Source: Parachlorella kessleri (taxonomy: Eukaryota; Chlorophyta; Trebouxiophyceae; Chlorellales; Chlorellaceae). From it: a stretch of 50,417 bases of DNA. Below the pieces are notes generated by a model, which saw only the letters and a program-made list of their open reading frames with translations, did not search any database and was not told where the DNA came from. A program made the translations under genes and the position numbers. The DNA is taken from NCBI GenBank assembly GCA_001598975.1, contig BBXU01001974.1, forward strand, positions 1 to 50,417. Direction: 5' to 3'. Of this stretch, positions 1-13,468 are shown piece by piece. Numbering within the stretch: position 1 is the stretch's first letter; every line of letters begins with the position of its first letter.

Positions 1-215
1 TCAGTGTGCCTGGTCATATGTGCACCGACTGTAACTTACAGAACAATCGTTCTGTCTTCTCACTTCCGATCCCATGGCGGAACACCAGTTGCATGCGGGC
101 CGATGTGCGGGGTTAGGCGTTATGCTGTGGCTTGCACAGACCACCGGGGCTTCCTCAGACCCCCGTCCTACCGTCCTTGCATCACAGTAAGACCTTCTTG
201 CTCTGTTGCACGCAG

Positions 216-3200
216 GCAGCTCCTCTGGCCAGAGCCGCATGCAGCAGCTCCTCCAGCTGGTCACCTCATTCGGGCCGCTGGACAAGCCCCAGCTGGGCCG
301 CGACGCGCCGCCGGAAGTGCGCCGCATGCTGCAGGTGCGGCAGCAGGGGGCCCATGCCAGCGCTAGCTGCTGTGTGTAGTAAAGGTCTCTGCCATCCAAA
401 TTTTGTCTCGTGCTCGTTCGTGCGTTTGCAAGGCCTGCGTTTTAAGGCAGGCTGTTACCATTACTCCCCGATACACCCCTGCCGATCCCATTGGTAGCCT
501 TCCACAGTATTAACTGGGTCGCACCAGGCATTCCATTCACATCGGTAGTGTTGCACTGCGCTCATGATGTCCCGGTGATGACTGCTATACTCTGTAGCAA
601 CTTCTGATGGTGCACACAAGCACCAGCTGAAGTGAACCAACATAGCTGGCACCAGTCTGATGGGACAATGTCGTTGGGCACCTGCAGCTGGTGTCCCTGC
701 AGCGATCTAATGCTCCCTGGGATTAGGTGTGTTTGCATTCTTCCGTGTTGTATGTGTTGTGTATGTGTTTTAGGTGTGGGAAAAAAGGTGCTGGTGCACC
801 ACCAAGTTGCTCCCGCAATATCTTGCGCCCGATGAGTTCAGATCTGTAACCTAGGCCTCAGATGCTGCCCACGTGCCTCTCTGACCTGCAGAGCCTGGAC
901 GCTGACTCGCTCTTTGCTGGGGAGGCTGGCACATCTGTCATCTCACCGCGCGGCTATGTGCTCTACGACGTGCGCGCCGTGAAAAACTCGCTGCTGCAGA
1001 GGTGAGGGCGGCCTTCCTGGTTGTCTTGCTAGGGCCCTGCTGTGGCCCATATATGTATTTACGTGATATGTAGCATAAGATGCTATATGGAACCTGCACT
1101 GGTGTGGGGACTTCAGGATGTTGCTTCACAGACAGGCAGGGGTCGCCTCTGTGCTGCTTGGCCTGCCAGTCCTGCTCGTTTTGCGGCGCTGACAACACGC
1201 CTACCCAGAGCGGCCTGCATGCACCGAAACAGCGAGGCTAAGGTGGAGCTGTTGGCTGTAATAATACCCCATGTGGAACAGGGCACTGCTTGTGAACCCC
1301 CCCCTGGATTTGCTGGGCGCGAGTGGCCTGCCAGGTACCCCCGCTAGTCCGCCCAGGCAGCAGTTGGGAACCCGAGTGTCCCCCCAGCATGTCTTGTTGT
1401 TGTGTGTCAAACTCCAAGTGTCTCATGCATAACCCCAGCGCAGGTACAACGACTGGGTGTCCCGGCACGGCCCGCCCAACGATGCCCTCAAGGAGGCCTG
1501 CCGCCTGTGCCTCGCCTTTGCACAGGAGGTGAGCAGGGTGTGTTGCTGGCTTGGCTACAGGGCCTGGCTTGATGAGAGTGTAGGAGAAAGGGTTATACAG
1601 ATATGTCCGTGGCTTGCACCCGTCAGCTGTAGGTTGCTCGGTATACAGCTATGCGTACCCTTGAAAAAGTGACATCCTGCATGAGTGAGTGCGTTGCTGC
1701 CAGCGTGCCGACCGTCACCCCCTTGCCAGCCCCTCCGTGCCACCCTCACTGGCTGGCTCCTGCCCTGTGCAGTCCAACACATTTGTTGACGAGGTGGCAG
1801 GGCAGACCACGCTCACGGCCTCCTGGTGCGCGGTCACAACCATTGCCTTCTCTCGCAGGTCAGTCAGCGGCGCCAGAACCGTGAATTGCATCGCACGGTA
1901 TGGAGGGTAGGTTGTCAGGCCTTTCCTAGGGTGGCATGAGGATGCCTTGCGAGTAGTGTGAGGTGTGCGTGCCACAAGCTGGCTGCCTGGCGTGCCAACA
2001 GTTCTAGGCAGCTGCCCCGTGTGCTGTAGCTCCCAGGCTCTGCCCTTGAGTAGGCCTTGGGCTACTCAAGAGAAAGTGAGCTGCTCTCCTTGCTGTCATT
2101 CCATTGCTTGATTCCTGCTGTGCAAGCCCCCCTCCCCTGGCACCATTTCTCACAAAGCAGGCTCGAGGCGCTGGTGTCGGCCTGTGGCGGCGCCTCCCCC
2201 GTGGAGCTGTGCCTAGGAGGTGCTGAGGACTGCCTGGGGGCGGCCAGCCAGCTGGTTGCTGACGGCAAGGACACGCTGGCGGCACCCATCTGCGATGTGC
2301 TGGGGGTGAGGCTCCCGCCTTGACTAATGGGTTATGTAATCTTTGGTTGCTGACGGCAAGGACACGCTGGCGGCACCCATCTGCGATGTGCTGGGGGTGA
2401 GACCCTGCCTTGGCTTCTCTTTATGCGAATGCAAACGGCCGGTAGCTGAATTTGTCGGGGCGCCTCCTTGTGCGGGTAAGTGATGCTGGTGCGAGTGAGG
2501 TGTTGAAGTGACATGCCCCAGAATTGTCAGGTAACCTGCATTAGGTGATTGGGTGCCTGGGCTAATTCGGTGGCGTCGGGGGTTCACCCCTGCAAAAAGC
2601 AGCCCCTGCGGAAGGGCAGGCAGAGGATGTCCTGCAGGGCTGCACAGCCCCCCCTTACAGGTGCCCTCTGAGCCGCCTGTGCTGTCTCCCCTGTCTTCAA
2701 ATGCCACCCTTCCGACCCCCTGCAGGTGCTGCTGGCCTGCCTCCAAGAGCGGCTGGGGGCGGCGGCCGCCCCTCGGCCGCTTGTTAAGACCATCCCCCCG
2801 CCCCGCTGCCTAGAGCTGCTAGACGCCCTGCTGGCAACCGCCTGGGAGGGGCGGCGGTCGGAGGCGGTACGCCTGCCGCTGTACACCTCGCTGGGGACCT
2901 ACCTGGCGCTGACGTGTCAGGCGGAGGCGCCGGCGGGGCCGCCAGCTGTGCTGGAGTCACTGCTAAAGCAAGGTGGGCTCCGGGCTGCAACACGACACCA
3001 GAATTGAAAGATGGTGTGTGGGATGCCTTGATGCGGGGGGTTTGAAGTGGAAGCGTGGGGTGCACGCATGTAGCAGGTGGGGATGGGAAAGCCAGCCTCA
3101 GGTGATTGGCGAATGCCAGCAGGCCAAAACAGGACTGCCGGGCGCCTTTTTGGTGAAACTCCCCTGTGGTGGATTGCCTTCCGCCCTATCTCCCTCGGCA

Positions 3201-6200
3201 AGGTCAGTTGGAGCAGTATCACCTGCACTTTGTAATGTTGCAGTGCCGCCTGTGCTGCCGTTGCCGATTTCCGCCGGCCTGCGGTTGCCTTACTCTCCGC
3301 AGGCGACAGCCGCCAGCCTGGGACCAGCGGCAGCTCTGCCGCACAGCTAGATGAGTTGCAGAGCCAGCTGGAGGAGGGGGTGGCTGGGCTGCTGCAGGCG
3401 CACAGCCGCGTGCTGGGCCTGCTGGCGGCGGATGCCCAGGGCCCCAACATGGCGCAGGTGATTGGGGTTGCTGTGGCGGGGACTTCGCAGGGAAGGGAGG
3501 GGAGACAAGGGCTGCTTGGTTGGGCTGGCTTGAGCAAGGCGTCGGCTGCAGCCGGAAGGTGAAGGATGTCAGGTTACTGCTGAATGTGGTATAGGCGTTT
3601 GCATGGGGGTTGGAACGGGTCCTTGGGGGAACCCCTGGCAGTGTCCGTGAGGGTCCGTCCCTCGGCCCCGCCACCCGCCCACAGGCTCCTAGACATGAAA
3701 AGAACAAGAGAAAACTCAGCACGGAGTGACTTGTGCGATCAGCACAAAGTGCACCGCTACACAGTTGCACTGAAAGGAGGAATCACCTCGTTGTCTGCAG
3801 GCGGCGGTGGCGCTCACCACGCTGGTGGCGGTGGTGGGATCAGATACCTCCGGCGCGCTGCCTCAGGAGATCCACGCCCTGGGCCTGCCCACACTCATCC
3901 TCCAGGGTCTGGCCAACACCCCCGCCTCACTGCTGTCGGAGGTAGGGGCTGGGCGGCACCTGCTCGCGACTGACCTGCGCCCTACCCGCTTTGCTGGATG
4001 CAAGGCTATTCGACCAGGGCAAGGTCCGGAGGCTGGGTGGGATGTCCCTTTTGCTGCTGACCAGTGCCCCACCCGGGGTGAGAGCCCTGCCGGGTGCATG
4101 TCTGTGTGCAAGCCGGAGACGAACATGGCCGACCCCCTACAAAGGCGACTCCTGGCTGGACGGGCCATTCATTCAGCCCAGGCCTGGCGGTGGGTTGCAG
4201 ACTGTCACCTCATTTTCCAGCTTTGCCCTCCCCCCACCGCACCCCACGTCACTTCCACCCCACCCCATAACCCCCACCCCTGTGTGCATCTGACCCCCCC
4301 CCCCCCCCTTGCAGCGGTCGCCTGGCGTGGGGGCTCGGCTGCAAGTGCTGCAGCTGCAGCTGGCGCTGCTCAACCGGCTGTGCCTGGCAGGGCCCACACC
4401 CACCGACGGGCCGCAGAAGTTGTTCCTGGCTCAGGTGAGGCTACCAGCCCAAGCCTTGGAAGGGTCAATTTGTGGTGTTGAGATATGTGCCCCGTGGTCA
4501 CCACACTGTGACCAAGGCCCTGCTGCTACCTGAAATGGTGTCATGGTTGTGATGTCACTGCTTCTGGCAGCGATACAGTTCAGGGCTAGGGTCTGGCTTG
4601 GGGCCTTCACCTGGCCCTTGGCCTGGGTGCCAGCATTGCCTGGGGTCAAAGTCACAAAAGGGCGCATCTCAAGGGTCCAGCACTGCACTGACCCGCATAT
4701 TCGGATGCGAGTTGCTAACGTCTTGTCTCCGTCCGCAGGCGCTGGTTCGTCTGTCGGGCTTCCAGCTACTGGATGCCCAGCCTGAAGACCCATACACATA
4801 CAATGCTACAGGTATGCACGTGGGGTCCCGCTGCAGCCAAGTCTTGCTGTCAATTTGGCATTTTTTGGTGTGCACCTTTGGACGTGGGTTGGGCCTTTGG
4901 TGAGCTCATAGGTCTGCCGAGTTCAGACCCGGCACTGCTTAGGGCAGATGATCCCCGCCACCCTTTGTGAAGTACCCAGCAGCGTGCCTCGAATCCCTGT
5001 CTTGGCATTATATCCCCATCTCACCGGGACCTCCTGTCACAGATGCATACCTCCTTCACGTGAGAGCTCTCCCTGCAGGTATGGTGTCGCAGCGGCGGCG
5101 GCTGGGCGGAATTCTGGTGGCCGCGCTGCGCTTGGCGCTGGGCGTGCTGCGCCCGCTGTCGCACAGCGGCGCGGTGCGCGAGCAGGCGCTGGGGCTTGTG
5201 GACGCGCACGCCCGCACCTGGGTGCGCCTGCTGCTCGACGCAAGCCACGTAGGCAACAGGTGAGGCGGTGTCTGCAGCAGGACCAGTGGTTGCTGCTTGT
5301 GCCTTTTTGTCGTGCAGGACCCTCTTGCTTCGTCACCGACAATGCAACCTCGCCTGTTTGTATTTAATGCCCCGTATTTAATGCTGTTTTCTATGGGGCT
5401 AGCTTGTATGGTCATGAACTTACAAAAGGCAGGGACCCCACCCATTCATGTCACATTCTCGCTCCCCAGACTTTGCAACAGCTAAATGACCGTCACCCAT
5501 GCATACTATTCCGCTTGTCCAGGGTGACATGCTTGCACTGCCAGCCTTTGCACAAACTTGACCGCAACCTGTGGAGGGTGCTGCTGCTGCCAGTGGGAGG
5601 GCGCGATGGGTGACCACACACTCCTGATGTGCCTGCTGCGCAGGGACTGGTCTCCTGGCGCCCAGGAGGTGGAGCAGGCTGAACTGGCGCTGCAGCTGCT
5701 GGCAGAGGTTCTGCCCGACACTGCAGATCTTGCCGCCTGGCCCCAGCTGCATGAGGCCTTCAGTCGTCTGGCAGCCAGGTGGGGCAAAGTGTGGTACAGG
5801 CTCTCAGGAAGATGGACTGCAGTAGATGGAGAGCCCTGGCCCAGCAAGCAGAGTGCACACAGTGATGGCATGGCAGACGGTAAGCAGGTGGGGCTTGTCC
5901 TGCCTCTTGAGGGCCGGGCGCTCATAGATTTGAGGTTTGATTGCCCCACGCACCTCGCATGTGCCCGGCTGCTAATCACACCCTTGGCTTGGTGTGTAGG
6001 TATCTATGGCCCGCGCCCAATTCGCAGCTGTTCTTGCCAGGGCCGGTGGGGCTGGATGGGGCCGGCAGCGGCATGGAGGAGGAAGGCCCCGCAGCAGCGG
6101 CAGCCGACCTACAAGCGCGGGCCAGGTGGGTGTGCAAGCCTGGGTGGCCGAGGGTGGGGGTGTCTGTGGGCCAGTCGTGGCATTTAGTGCATGATCTACT

Positions 6201-7720
6201 TCTTTCCTTTCTCTCCGCTCTTTCCAACCAGGCCGACTCGTTTGATGTGTGGATCTCCCATCGGAGCAGCGGTGGATACAGATGAATGCGTCCTGCAGGG
6301 CTCAGATGAAGAACACCGTGAAGAGCACAAAAAGCCCTTGTCGGCCCTGGTGCAGGGTGCTGGGCCTGCGCTGTGCGCTCGCGCTGTGCGTCTACCGCGG
6401 CGGCCTCACAGCCTCCCTCTTCCCCTATGCGGCAGACCCCTCCACGGCCCATCCCCTTGTGTTCCTCAAAAACGCACTTGCGCTGGTGAGCAGCTGCTGG
6501 GGGTGTGCTCACCACTGGTCGAGAGCCGGGCTTAGGACGCTTGTTGGTGGCGACAATGCTGCTGCTTCACTGTGGTTGAGTAGTGGGATTGTGTTGGCCT
6601 GCTACCTGGGGACGTTGCGACCAAGTGGTGATGCGCTAGTAGTCCTAGTCTATGTCGTCAGCACACGCCGAAAGATGGGAAGCAAAAGAGGGGTAAACGG
6701 TGCAGGTGGTGCACCAAGACATGCCCTTCCTGCTGGACCTAGGCACTGGGCTGGTGCCATTCAACAGCCGAGAGGTGAGGTCAGCAAAGGCACTGGCTGC
6801 AAGGTGCAGCTGTGAGTGAACATTTTGCACGGCGGCGGCGTGCCGCCAGCCTGATAACGGTGGTGGGAACTTCGTCCTCATGCATGGCTGTATTGTGTTC
6901 TCAGACCTCAGCAGTGTTCATGGCGCCTGGTTTGACATCCACATCCGTGCCGCAGGCGGGCGGACAGAATGGTATGGGACCTGACATGGACGTGCTCCAA
7001 GGTAAGGACTGCCAGGGAGCCACGGGCAGTGTTACCCAAGCTGGGATGGCACATATCCACAATTCGACAAGTCACTACCAGTGCACCCGCCACACAAGTT
7101 GTTGCCCAAGCGCCACCTACCCCACCTGTTCCCTGCCTTGCCACTGCTGCCCACATGGCTCTTGGCTCTTGCCATTGACTGACACCTCCTACCCTTAATG
7201 TGCCTGCCTGCCTGCGTATTGTACTGCAGAGGTGCTGCTGTACCGCACCTCCCACCTGGCTGAGCTGCTGGTCTCAACCTATTTCGAGCTGCTGAGGGCC
7301 CAGCCGCAGAACGAGGGCCAGTTGCCGGAGCTGCAGGTAAGCGTGAGGCTGCCCCTGTTGTCAGCCAATTGTGCGAGAATCTGCATGCTTGCAAACTTTT
7401 ACCCTGCATTGGACGGCATTCCAGCATGCAGGCATGTTTAATGCTGCCTGTTTGCTTGCCTGCCGACTGTGCTGGCAGCTTACTCTAGCCAGCATTGTAT
7501 CTATAGCTATAGCAAGTGTCTTTTTCAAGATGTTAGGTAGTTGCTCAGGCGCGTGTTTTGTGGATGAGCGTCGCCTGTGTGTTGGCAGGGAAAGCGGCGC
7601 GAGGAGGTGCGCGGCATATTTGCAGCGCTGGAGCAACTCCTTCAGAGAGGCAGCCTGCTAGTCAAGTATGCAGACACGCTGCCGCTGTTGCTTCGGCGGA
7701 CTGTGGGGCTCTTGCAGTGA
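216..7720 (+). CDS. Large helical-repeat protein, probable Nup188/Nup205-type nucleoporin (5' partial)
   Basis: Eighteen exons with consistent phases: 216-334, 892-1001 (or from 862), 1444-1528, 1773-1858, 2161-2305, 2726-2972, 3303-3457, 3801-3941, 4315-4434, 4739-4811, 5079-5259, 5644-5778, 6000-6125, 6299-6485, 6706-6774, 6905-7001, 7230-7336, 7589-7720 (TGA). They encode about 770 C-terminal residues; the start lies left of the window. The product is almost entirely amphipathic Leu/Ala-rich helices with no catalytic motif, as in alpha-solenoid scaffolds. Segments such as RGYVLYDVRAVKNSLLQR followed by a Trp-rich helix, and a stretch R-x-x-LYTSLGTYL, resemble my recollection of the C-terminal half of the inner-ring nucleoporins Nup205/Nup188, which line the nuclear pore. 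This is a pattern match, not a proven homology; another giant HEAT-like protein is possible. The exon at 6299 could have an alternative upstream acceptor (6232). The exon ending at 2305 is partly duplicated in the next intron. Confidence 0.6.
2253..2401 (+). repeat. 58-bp direct repeat duplicating an exon end and its splice donor
   Basis: Positions 2253-2310 and 2344-2401 are identical over 58 bp, with a 91-bp period. The unit holds the last 53 bp of the nucleoporin exon plus its GTGAG donor. The second copy has no acceptor in front of it and lies in the intron, so it creates a decoy donor 91 bp downstream. Confidence 0.9.
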
Positions 7721-8268
7721 GCGGTGAAGATGTGTGGAGCTTGCTCATATGGACTTTCCCGATGCTGCTGTCAACCCGTGTTTATGGCCAGCTAGCGATA
7801 GTTGGGTAATTGTGGAGTGGGTAGGTTGAAGAAGGTTGCTGTTGAGCCAGGTTTTGTGTGCCTGCATTGGATTGTTGCAAACACTGTGAGATGCTCTGGC
7901 TGCAAGACTTTTTTTATGATCAACGCAGCCATTTGGGCTACAGAGTTGCCTCAGCTGCAGTGATGTAGCTTTCAATACTTTGCAGCAACTTGGCATGGAG
8001 CGAAGCTCGTGTTTCGTAAGGCGAAGTTTAGAAGAACTCCCTGAAAATTCCGCTTCAGAAACTTCAGATTGGCATGTGGGTCGTCAAAGGTTAGCTCCCA
8101 CGCCTCAAGAACGGCGGCACATGCCTTCAAGGGCAGAATTTGTCAGCAAATATTTTAGGATGCGAGTGCCAAGCTGTGATCAAAAGGCATGCACGGCACA
8201 AAGCAAGACTAACAAGCGAAACCCTGCACTTGACAAGTGACACATGATACACCCTTACACAGGAAAAA
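7721..8268. other. Convergent intergenic region
   Basis: About 550 bp between the stop of the nucleoporin-like gene (+) and the stop of the MFS gene (-). It must hold both 3' UTRs. It is more AT-rich than the flanking exons. I see no conserved ORF, RNA gene or repeat in it. Confidence 0.6.
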
Positions 8269-11200
8269 TCATGAGCTTCTTGCAACAACAGCAACCGAAC
8301 CACCAGCCTCACACTGAGGGCGGCTGCGACGGCTGCAATAACTCTGGTCCTGCCGCTCCTCGATCACATCTTCCTCCCCCACCTCCTGCTGCTGCTGCTG
8401 CTGCTGCTGCCAGTCCTGCTGCCCTGTTCCCTGCTGCAGAGCTGCCTCATCTGGCTCCTCGGCTCCCAACGCATCTGTGGTGATGGTCAGCAGCCGGTGC
8501 TGCAACTCTGCATCCTCCCCGACCCCCTGCCCTACCAGCTGCTGGCCCCCACCCAGCTTATGCATCAACGCCGAGGACCCACCCCCTTGTCTCAACCGAC
8601 CGCCGCCTGCCCCATGCCTGCTGCCGCTCTTCTTGCCACCGCTGGCCCCCCCGTTCAAGCCGCCACGGCCACTACTCCTGCCACCTCGTGAGCCATAGCC
8701 CTCGCCATCACTTTCACTGCCGTCACTCAGGGCAAAGGCCTCATCCAGGGCAGCAGTGTGCTGCTGTGACCGCGCCAGGGAGGGCAGGTCCGCGCCGGAG
8801 GGCGGGGCAGAGAGCAATAGCTGCGACACGACGTGTTGCAGCCGCCGCTGCATGGCCGCCTCGTCCTTCTCCAGAGTTAGGGCTGCAGCAACAAGGCATC
8901 CTTTAGGTAGAGATGGGCACAGTCGAGTGGTGCAGCCTTTATGGGCAGCAATGCAAGCGCCAGGCCCAAGTACGTCCATAAAGCGTATGAGTGTACCCAG
9001 AAACGTGCTCTTATGGCTTGTTGACAGCGCACAATCGCAGTCTCCTGTATCCTGTATAGCATGCAAGCGACTCCACATACAGACTCAGTGCACGTCACGG
9101 ACCATCACATTAGTTCTAAATGGGCACCGCCGGGCAACCCACCTGCGCCCAGTAGCAGCAGCCCACAGGGTATCCAGCCCGCTGCGGAGTAGTTGAATGC
9201 TGCAGTGCGGCCCAGGTGCGTGATCAGCACGGCCACCAGAGCAGGGCCCATGCCTGCGCAGTGGAAGACTGGGACAATGAAGCTTTGCCGTTTGCCTATT
9301 AAGGCTCCCCCCGTTTGCCAGGCCGCAGTCCAGCGAAGGGGGGATAATAGTTTATAGGGCACGCACAAAACAGCAAGGCGCTATTGCACCCAATTGGCTG
9401 GCCAGCGCCCGCTAATCTCGGCTGCAGCTGCCCCTGTAGTCAGCATGCCAAAGGACCCCGACAGCAGCCCCCCCAGAGGGAACAAGCGAAGCGGCGCTGA
9501 GCGCCCAACGCCAGGCCCCACTGCAAAGCAGGTTCCAATCATCAGTAAGCACCTTTCCCAAGGAACCCCCGAGTTCACCAGCCCCATCCAAAACAAGGCA
9601 AGCAGCTCTGACACTAAGCGCTGCAAATGCGGTGTTCAGAACACAAACCTTTCCCAAGGTCATCCAGCATGGTCTGCAGCGCCAGGGCCATGCCCCTCGT
9701 CTCAGGCTCATTCACATTTAACATCATCGCCCTGCAAGAAGCACGCGCGACATGCACTGGCATCCTGTGCTGCCAGCAGGGAACGCAATAGGAGAACGGT
9801 GACAGGACAGGATATTCAGCAGGGGGACAGATATGGGTACCCTCTGTCATGTGTGCAGCAGACAACTGCAGAGCGCAACCAAGGCCCCGACTACCACCCA
9901 ACCTGGTGCCGCAACCCGCCCCCCGCCTGCACCTGAGGTTAGGCCCCACCGTGCTGCTCATGATACCAGTGAAGAGCGCCATGAGGAAGGCCAGCCACAC
10001 CATGTGGTCGACGGGGGCATTGATGAGCACCCACAGCGGAGGTGTGCCCAGCACCGTGCAGAACCCTGCGACACCCAGGGCACAATAAGCCATCAGCAAG
10101 CCCAGGAGCAAGCACTGAGGGAGACCTGCGAGTACTGCATGGTGCTCAGACCTTGCAGACCTTGCAGAGGCAGCTGGCACCTGCTACATGCAGCCAAGGC
10201 GCTCTTCAGAGACGCGGCGAGCTGCTCGTAGATTTTCCCGCTAACCATCACTGCCCATGGAGCAACCTGCCCTGTCGCCTTCATGCAAGCTCAGCAAGCT
10301 CAACACCCTCTTCCCACACCTCAGTACTACTTCATTTTCAAGGCACAAGGCATTCCCATGCCTCACTACCAAGCAATAGTTGAGCTCAAGTCTACCTATG
10401 AAGATGGGCATGCTCCACTTCCTGCGGTTGTAGAGCATCTGACCCACGATGCCGCCCCCCACCACCCCGATTGCACCACCAATGCCTATCAAGAGGATGA
10501 CCTGCATTCACATCACAACATGGGAGCCGGAATCTGTTACAAACATATAGTCCAGACAAGGCGGCAACTGCCTCAAGATCCGCCCTTAAATCCAGCGTGC
10601 CCTGAGCAGCCAGGGTGGCCGAATGACACAGAGACAGGCACGCAGTAGCCTGACGAGACGGGACGCAACCCCCTCCGCATGGCAAGGCTCCAGCCCTATC
10701 GTGCAGGCAACACCAGTGCACGCATGGAGGTTAGCGGTGCCTGCTCTCACCGCTGTGGCTACCGGTACCGATAGCCCCTTGTTCTGGGACAGGTAGTCGT
10801 TGAGGAAGGTGAGCAACATGCCCCACGGCAAGCACCCAAACAGCCCCTGCGCTCCGACAGCGTTCTAGTCTCAGTTGCAGCTCAGTGACACAAGACGGGG
10901 CAGGGAGCAGCTGCATGTGCTGGTATGGGAGCCAGCGCGGGCGCCATTTCCGCATTAAAACCACTGATGGGAATAGCGCACTTCCATAAAATCACAAGTA
11001 GATGAGTGGCAGCCCTGCCCCGGCATACCACCAACAGGCGGAACAGGACGTAGGGCAACAGCTCCAAGCCAGCCGGCCACGTCAACCCAACCAGACAGAA
11101 CCCCAACACAGAGTACACTTGCCTGCAGAATGGCCAGCACGTTGGTTGGTATGCACATCATGTGCCAGGCCTTGCGCATCGTGATCCGCTCACTGTACAC

Positions 11201-13468
11201 AAACCCAGACCCATCCTGCGCCACAGCATAAGGGGCTGTTCAGCACAAGCAGTTTGCCTGCAAGCTAGCGGTCACAACTCGCGCCATTCCCAGCCAGCTC
11301 ACCGGCCGTGCATCTCTTACAGCCTGTCCCGCCCCGCCGGGCAAACCCATCCCAACGCAGCCTTCCTGCCAGTATTGGTTGGATGCCCCAAGCCGTTGAG
11401 TCCCACCCCCCAGTAGGGTAGCTCCTGTCCACAGCCCAACACACCTCAAACTGCTGCTGCAGCGCGTGCTCTGTTGCGCCGCGAGCCGGCTCCTCGGTAG
11501 TGAACACCATCACGGTAGCAAGCACCACCGATGGCACTGCTACAATCACGAATGGCCAGCGCCAGCCAATGGAGGAACCTGCAGGTCCGTTGACATCAGA
11601 GGGCGAGATTTATAAAGCTAGCAGACAAACCAGTTGCCAGCGCATGCTGGCCGGCAAGCAATGCTGCAGCCTCAGCAGTTGCAGACAAACCATGACTTCA
11701 GCCCTGCCCAGGTAGCCTGTGCCCCAGTTGTGAGGCCAGAGCCCTGCTTAACATACTTCCCGGCACATGGACGTGTTGGGAAGTATGTGTGTGGAAAAAA
11801 GCGGGGGCGCAATGCAACGCTCGTCCGAGCGTTGGCCTAGCTGCGCACGCACCTACAAAGCCGGCAATGCCCTGGCCAAGCGCTAGCCCCACGCCCATGG
11901 CCAGCTGCACCACGGCCGCGACCGCCGCGCGCTTGGACGGCTCAAACAGGTCACCCAGCAGGCTGAACACGAGAGGGAAGGTGCCTGCAGGAAGGTCGGG
12001 GCAGTGGCCAGCCCAGCATCATCATACTTGCAACCGTCCTTTTGCAGCAAGGCAAGCCCCAGCTTCAACCCCCCCCCCCCCCCCCCTGCCCAGATCCTCC
12101 GGCTTCAGAGCCCTCCTCGCAAGACCCGTGTGACTTAGCCTTACCTGCCTACCTCATCCCTAGGTACCTTACAAAACTCAAACCTACCAAAGGTGCGACA
12201 CCTGAGAGGGTGCATGCAGAGGCGCAAAACACCCACCCCCCAGGGCGCTGTACAATCAGATTTAGCCACAGCTCCCTTCCGCACACCGTGGCGCACCTCC
12301 CAGGGAGATCCCCGTCAGCAATCGGAGGACCAGCAGCTGCCAGTAGCGCGTCACAAAATAGGTCATGATGCAGGGGCCCTCGCCTGCACCACAACCAGCC
12401 ATGGCTTCATGACATAGGCTACAAGCAGTGTATCAGGTTATCCTTCATGCACACAGTACAAAATGGACAGAACAGGCAAGTGAGTGTCTATCTCATGTGA
12501 TTTTGGTGGCTACTACAACTTCACCTCACCGACGCAGACTTAAGAAAAAACATGCATACAGCCATGTGGGCACTGGTTCCTTGCATGGATACAACTTATG
12601 GGGTGATCCTCTGCATGTTGACTGCTCAACTGCCTCTTGGACTCCCAAAAGTCAAAAGTACTCTGAGGTGCTAGACAAGCCAGCCGCACAGAAGTCCCTG
12701 CCCCTAATACCTAGCAGCACTGCCGCAAAGAGCAGGTTGCGGCGGTTGACCGTGTCCGACAGATAGCCGAAGAGCAGGGCGGCTGGTGCTCCCACTATGT
12801 AAAAGGCGGCAGCAATATAGCCGCCCAGGTACTTGTCACGCTGCTCGTCATTGAATCCAAAGTCTGCAGCAGCCAGCGGCTGGTTCTTTGCAATGGAAAA
12901 CTTCAACAGGTGGAGGTTGGCAGTCACGCAGCTTGCCAGTGCACCGTTCACATGCCTAGCACACCTCGAGCAATGGCTGTCAGGTTGGGCGCCATGAGGT
13001 TCTGATCCGCATACAGCAGGGAGGCGGTGAGGCAGAACATGGCCACCATGTAAGCCTGCCTGCGGGGCGTGATGCCTGCAAACAAGAACCACACAGCGCT
13101 GGCTGGTGCGATGCACCTATGCTTGCTGGTGCTTGGTGTCCCAGCGCACCACCAGAGAACTAAATGACAGCAGATAAGGGCCGGCCTAGAAGCGGCGCAC
13201 CCTTGGGCCTTGCCATCCTTCCTAGCTTTTTCTGCAGGGGCTGTGAGGCCGGGGGACCGTCTAGTGTGTAGGGAGGCGTCTGCCCGCCAACTGAGTAGTC
13301 GTCGTCAGAAGCTGCATCTGAGCGTATCTCCAAGGCGTGCATGCCGAAGCCATTGGTGCCAGCAGCACCACTGTATGGCTTGTCAGAGGGCTGGGCTGCT
13401 TGGAGAAGTGGGCTCTTTGGGTCATGTTCTGGACCCAGCTGTGATCCATGCTCCTGGGAGGCAGCCAT
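8269..13468 (-). CDS. Major facilitator superfamily transporter, Spinster-like
   Basis: Thirteen exons in translation order: 13201-13468 (ATG), 12965-13075, 12711-12863, 12297-12383, 11853-11984, 11445-11578, 11123-11215, 10751-10846, 10396-10501, 9933-10125, 9649-9731, 9143-9253, 8269-8882; all phases fit, giving 726 aa. A soluble 90-residue N-terminus precedes about 12 membrane segments. Family signatures visible: YADQNLMAPNLTAIARDFGF in helix 1, the helix 2-3 loop GYLSDTVNRR, the motif EPSKRA, GCLPWGMLLTFLNDYL opening the second half, and VNEPETRG followed by LDDLGKG. These match plant, algal and protist Spinster-type MFS carriers (putative sphingolipid or lysolipid transporters); the substrate cannot be read from sequence. 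Intron 7 begins with GC (11121-11122) instead of GT. The last exon adds a 200-residue hydrophilic tail rich in Gly, Ser, Asp and Gln. It shares a 283-bp divergent promoter with the amidotransferase gene. Confidence 0.9.
8389..8414 (-). repeat. CTG/CAG trinucleotide run coding polyglutamine
   Basis: A CTG run on the + strand reads as eight consecutive Gln codons in the C-terminal tail of the MFS protein. Such runs vary in length within species and may mark a disordered cytosolic tail. Confidence 0.8.
12069..12086. repeat. Homopolymeric C tract in an MFS intron
   Basis: A run of about 18 C in the intron between the MFS exons 11853-11984 and 12297-12383. A second C-run of similar kind lies at about 4294-4308 next to a nucleoporin acceptor. 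Run length should be treated as unreliable sequence. Confidence 0.8.

Noticed and set aside
4..497. Overlapping open frames at the left edge
   Set aside because: Only 216-334 fits the spliced nucleoporin-like frame; the rest is intron.
9381..9626. Minus-strand frame with hydrophobic stretches inside the MFS gene
   Set aside because: It falls in an intron; the exon at 9143-9253 joins 9649-9731 in phase and restores the family motif DDLGKGMGPALV.
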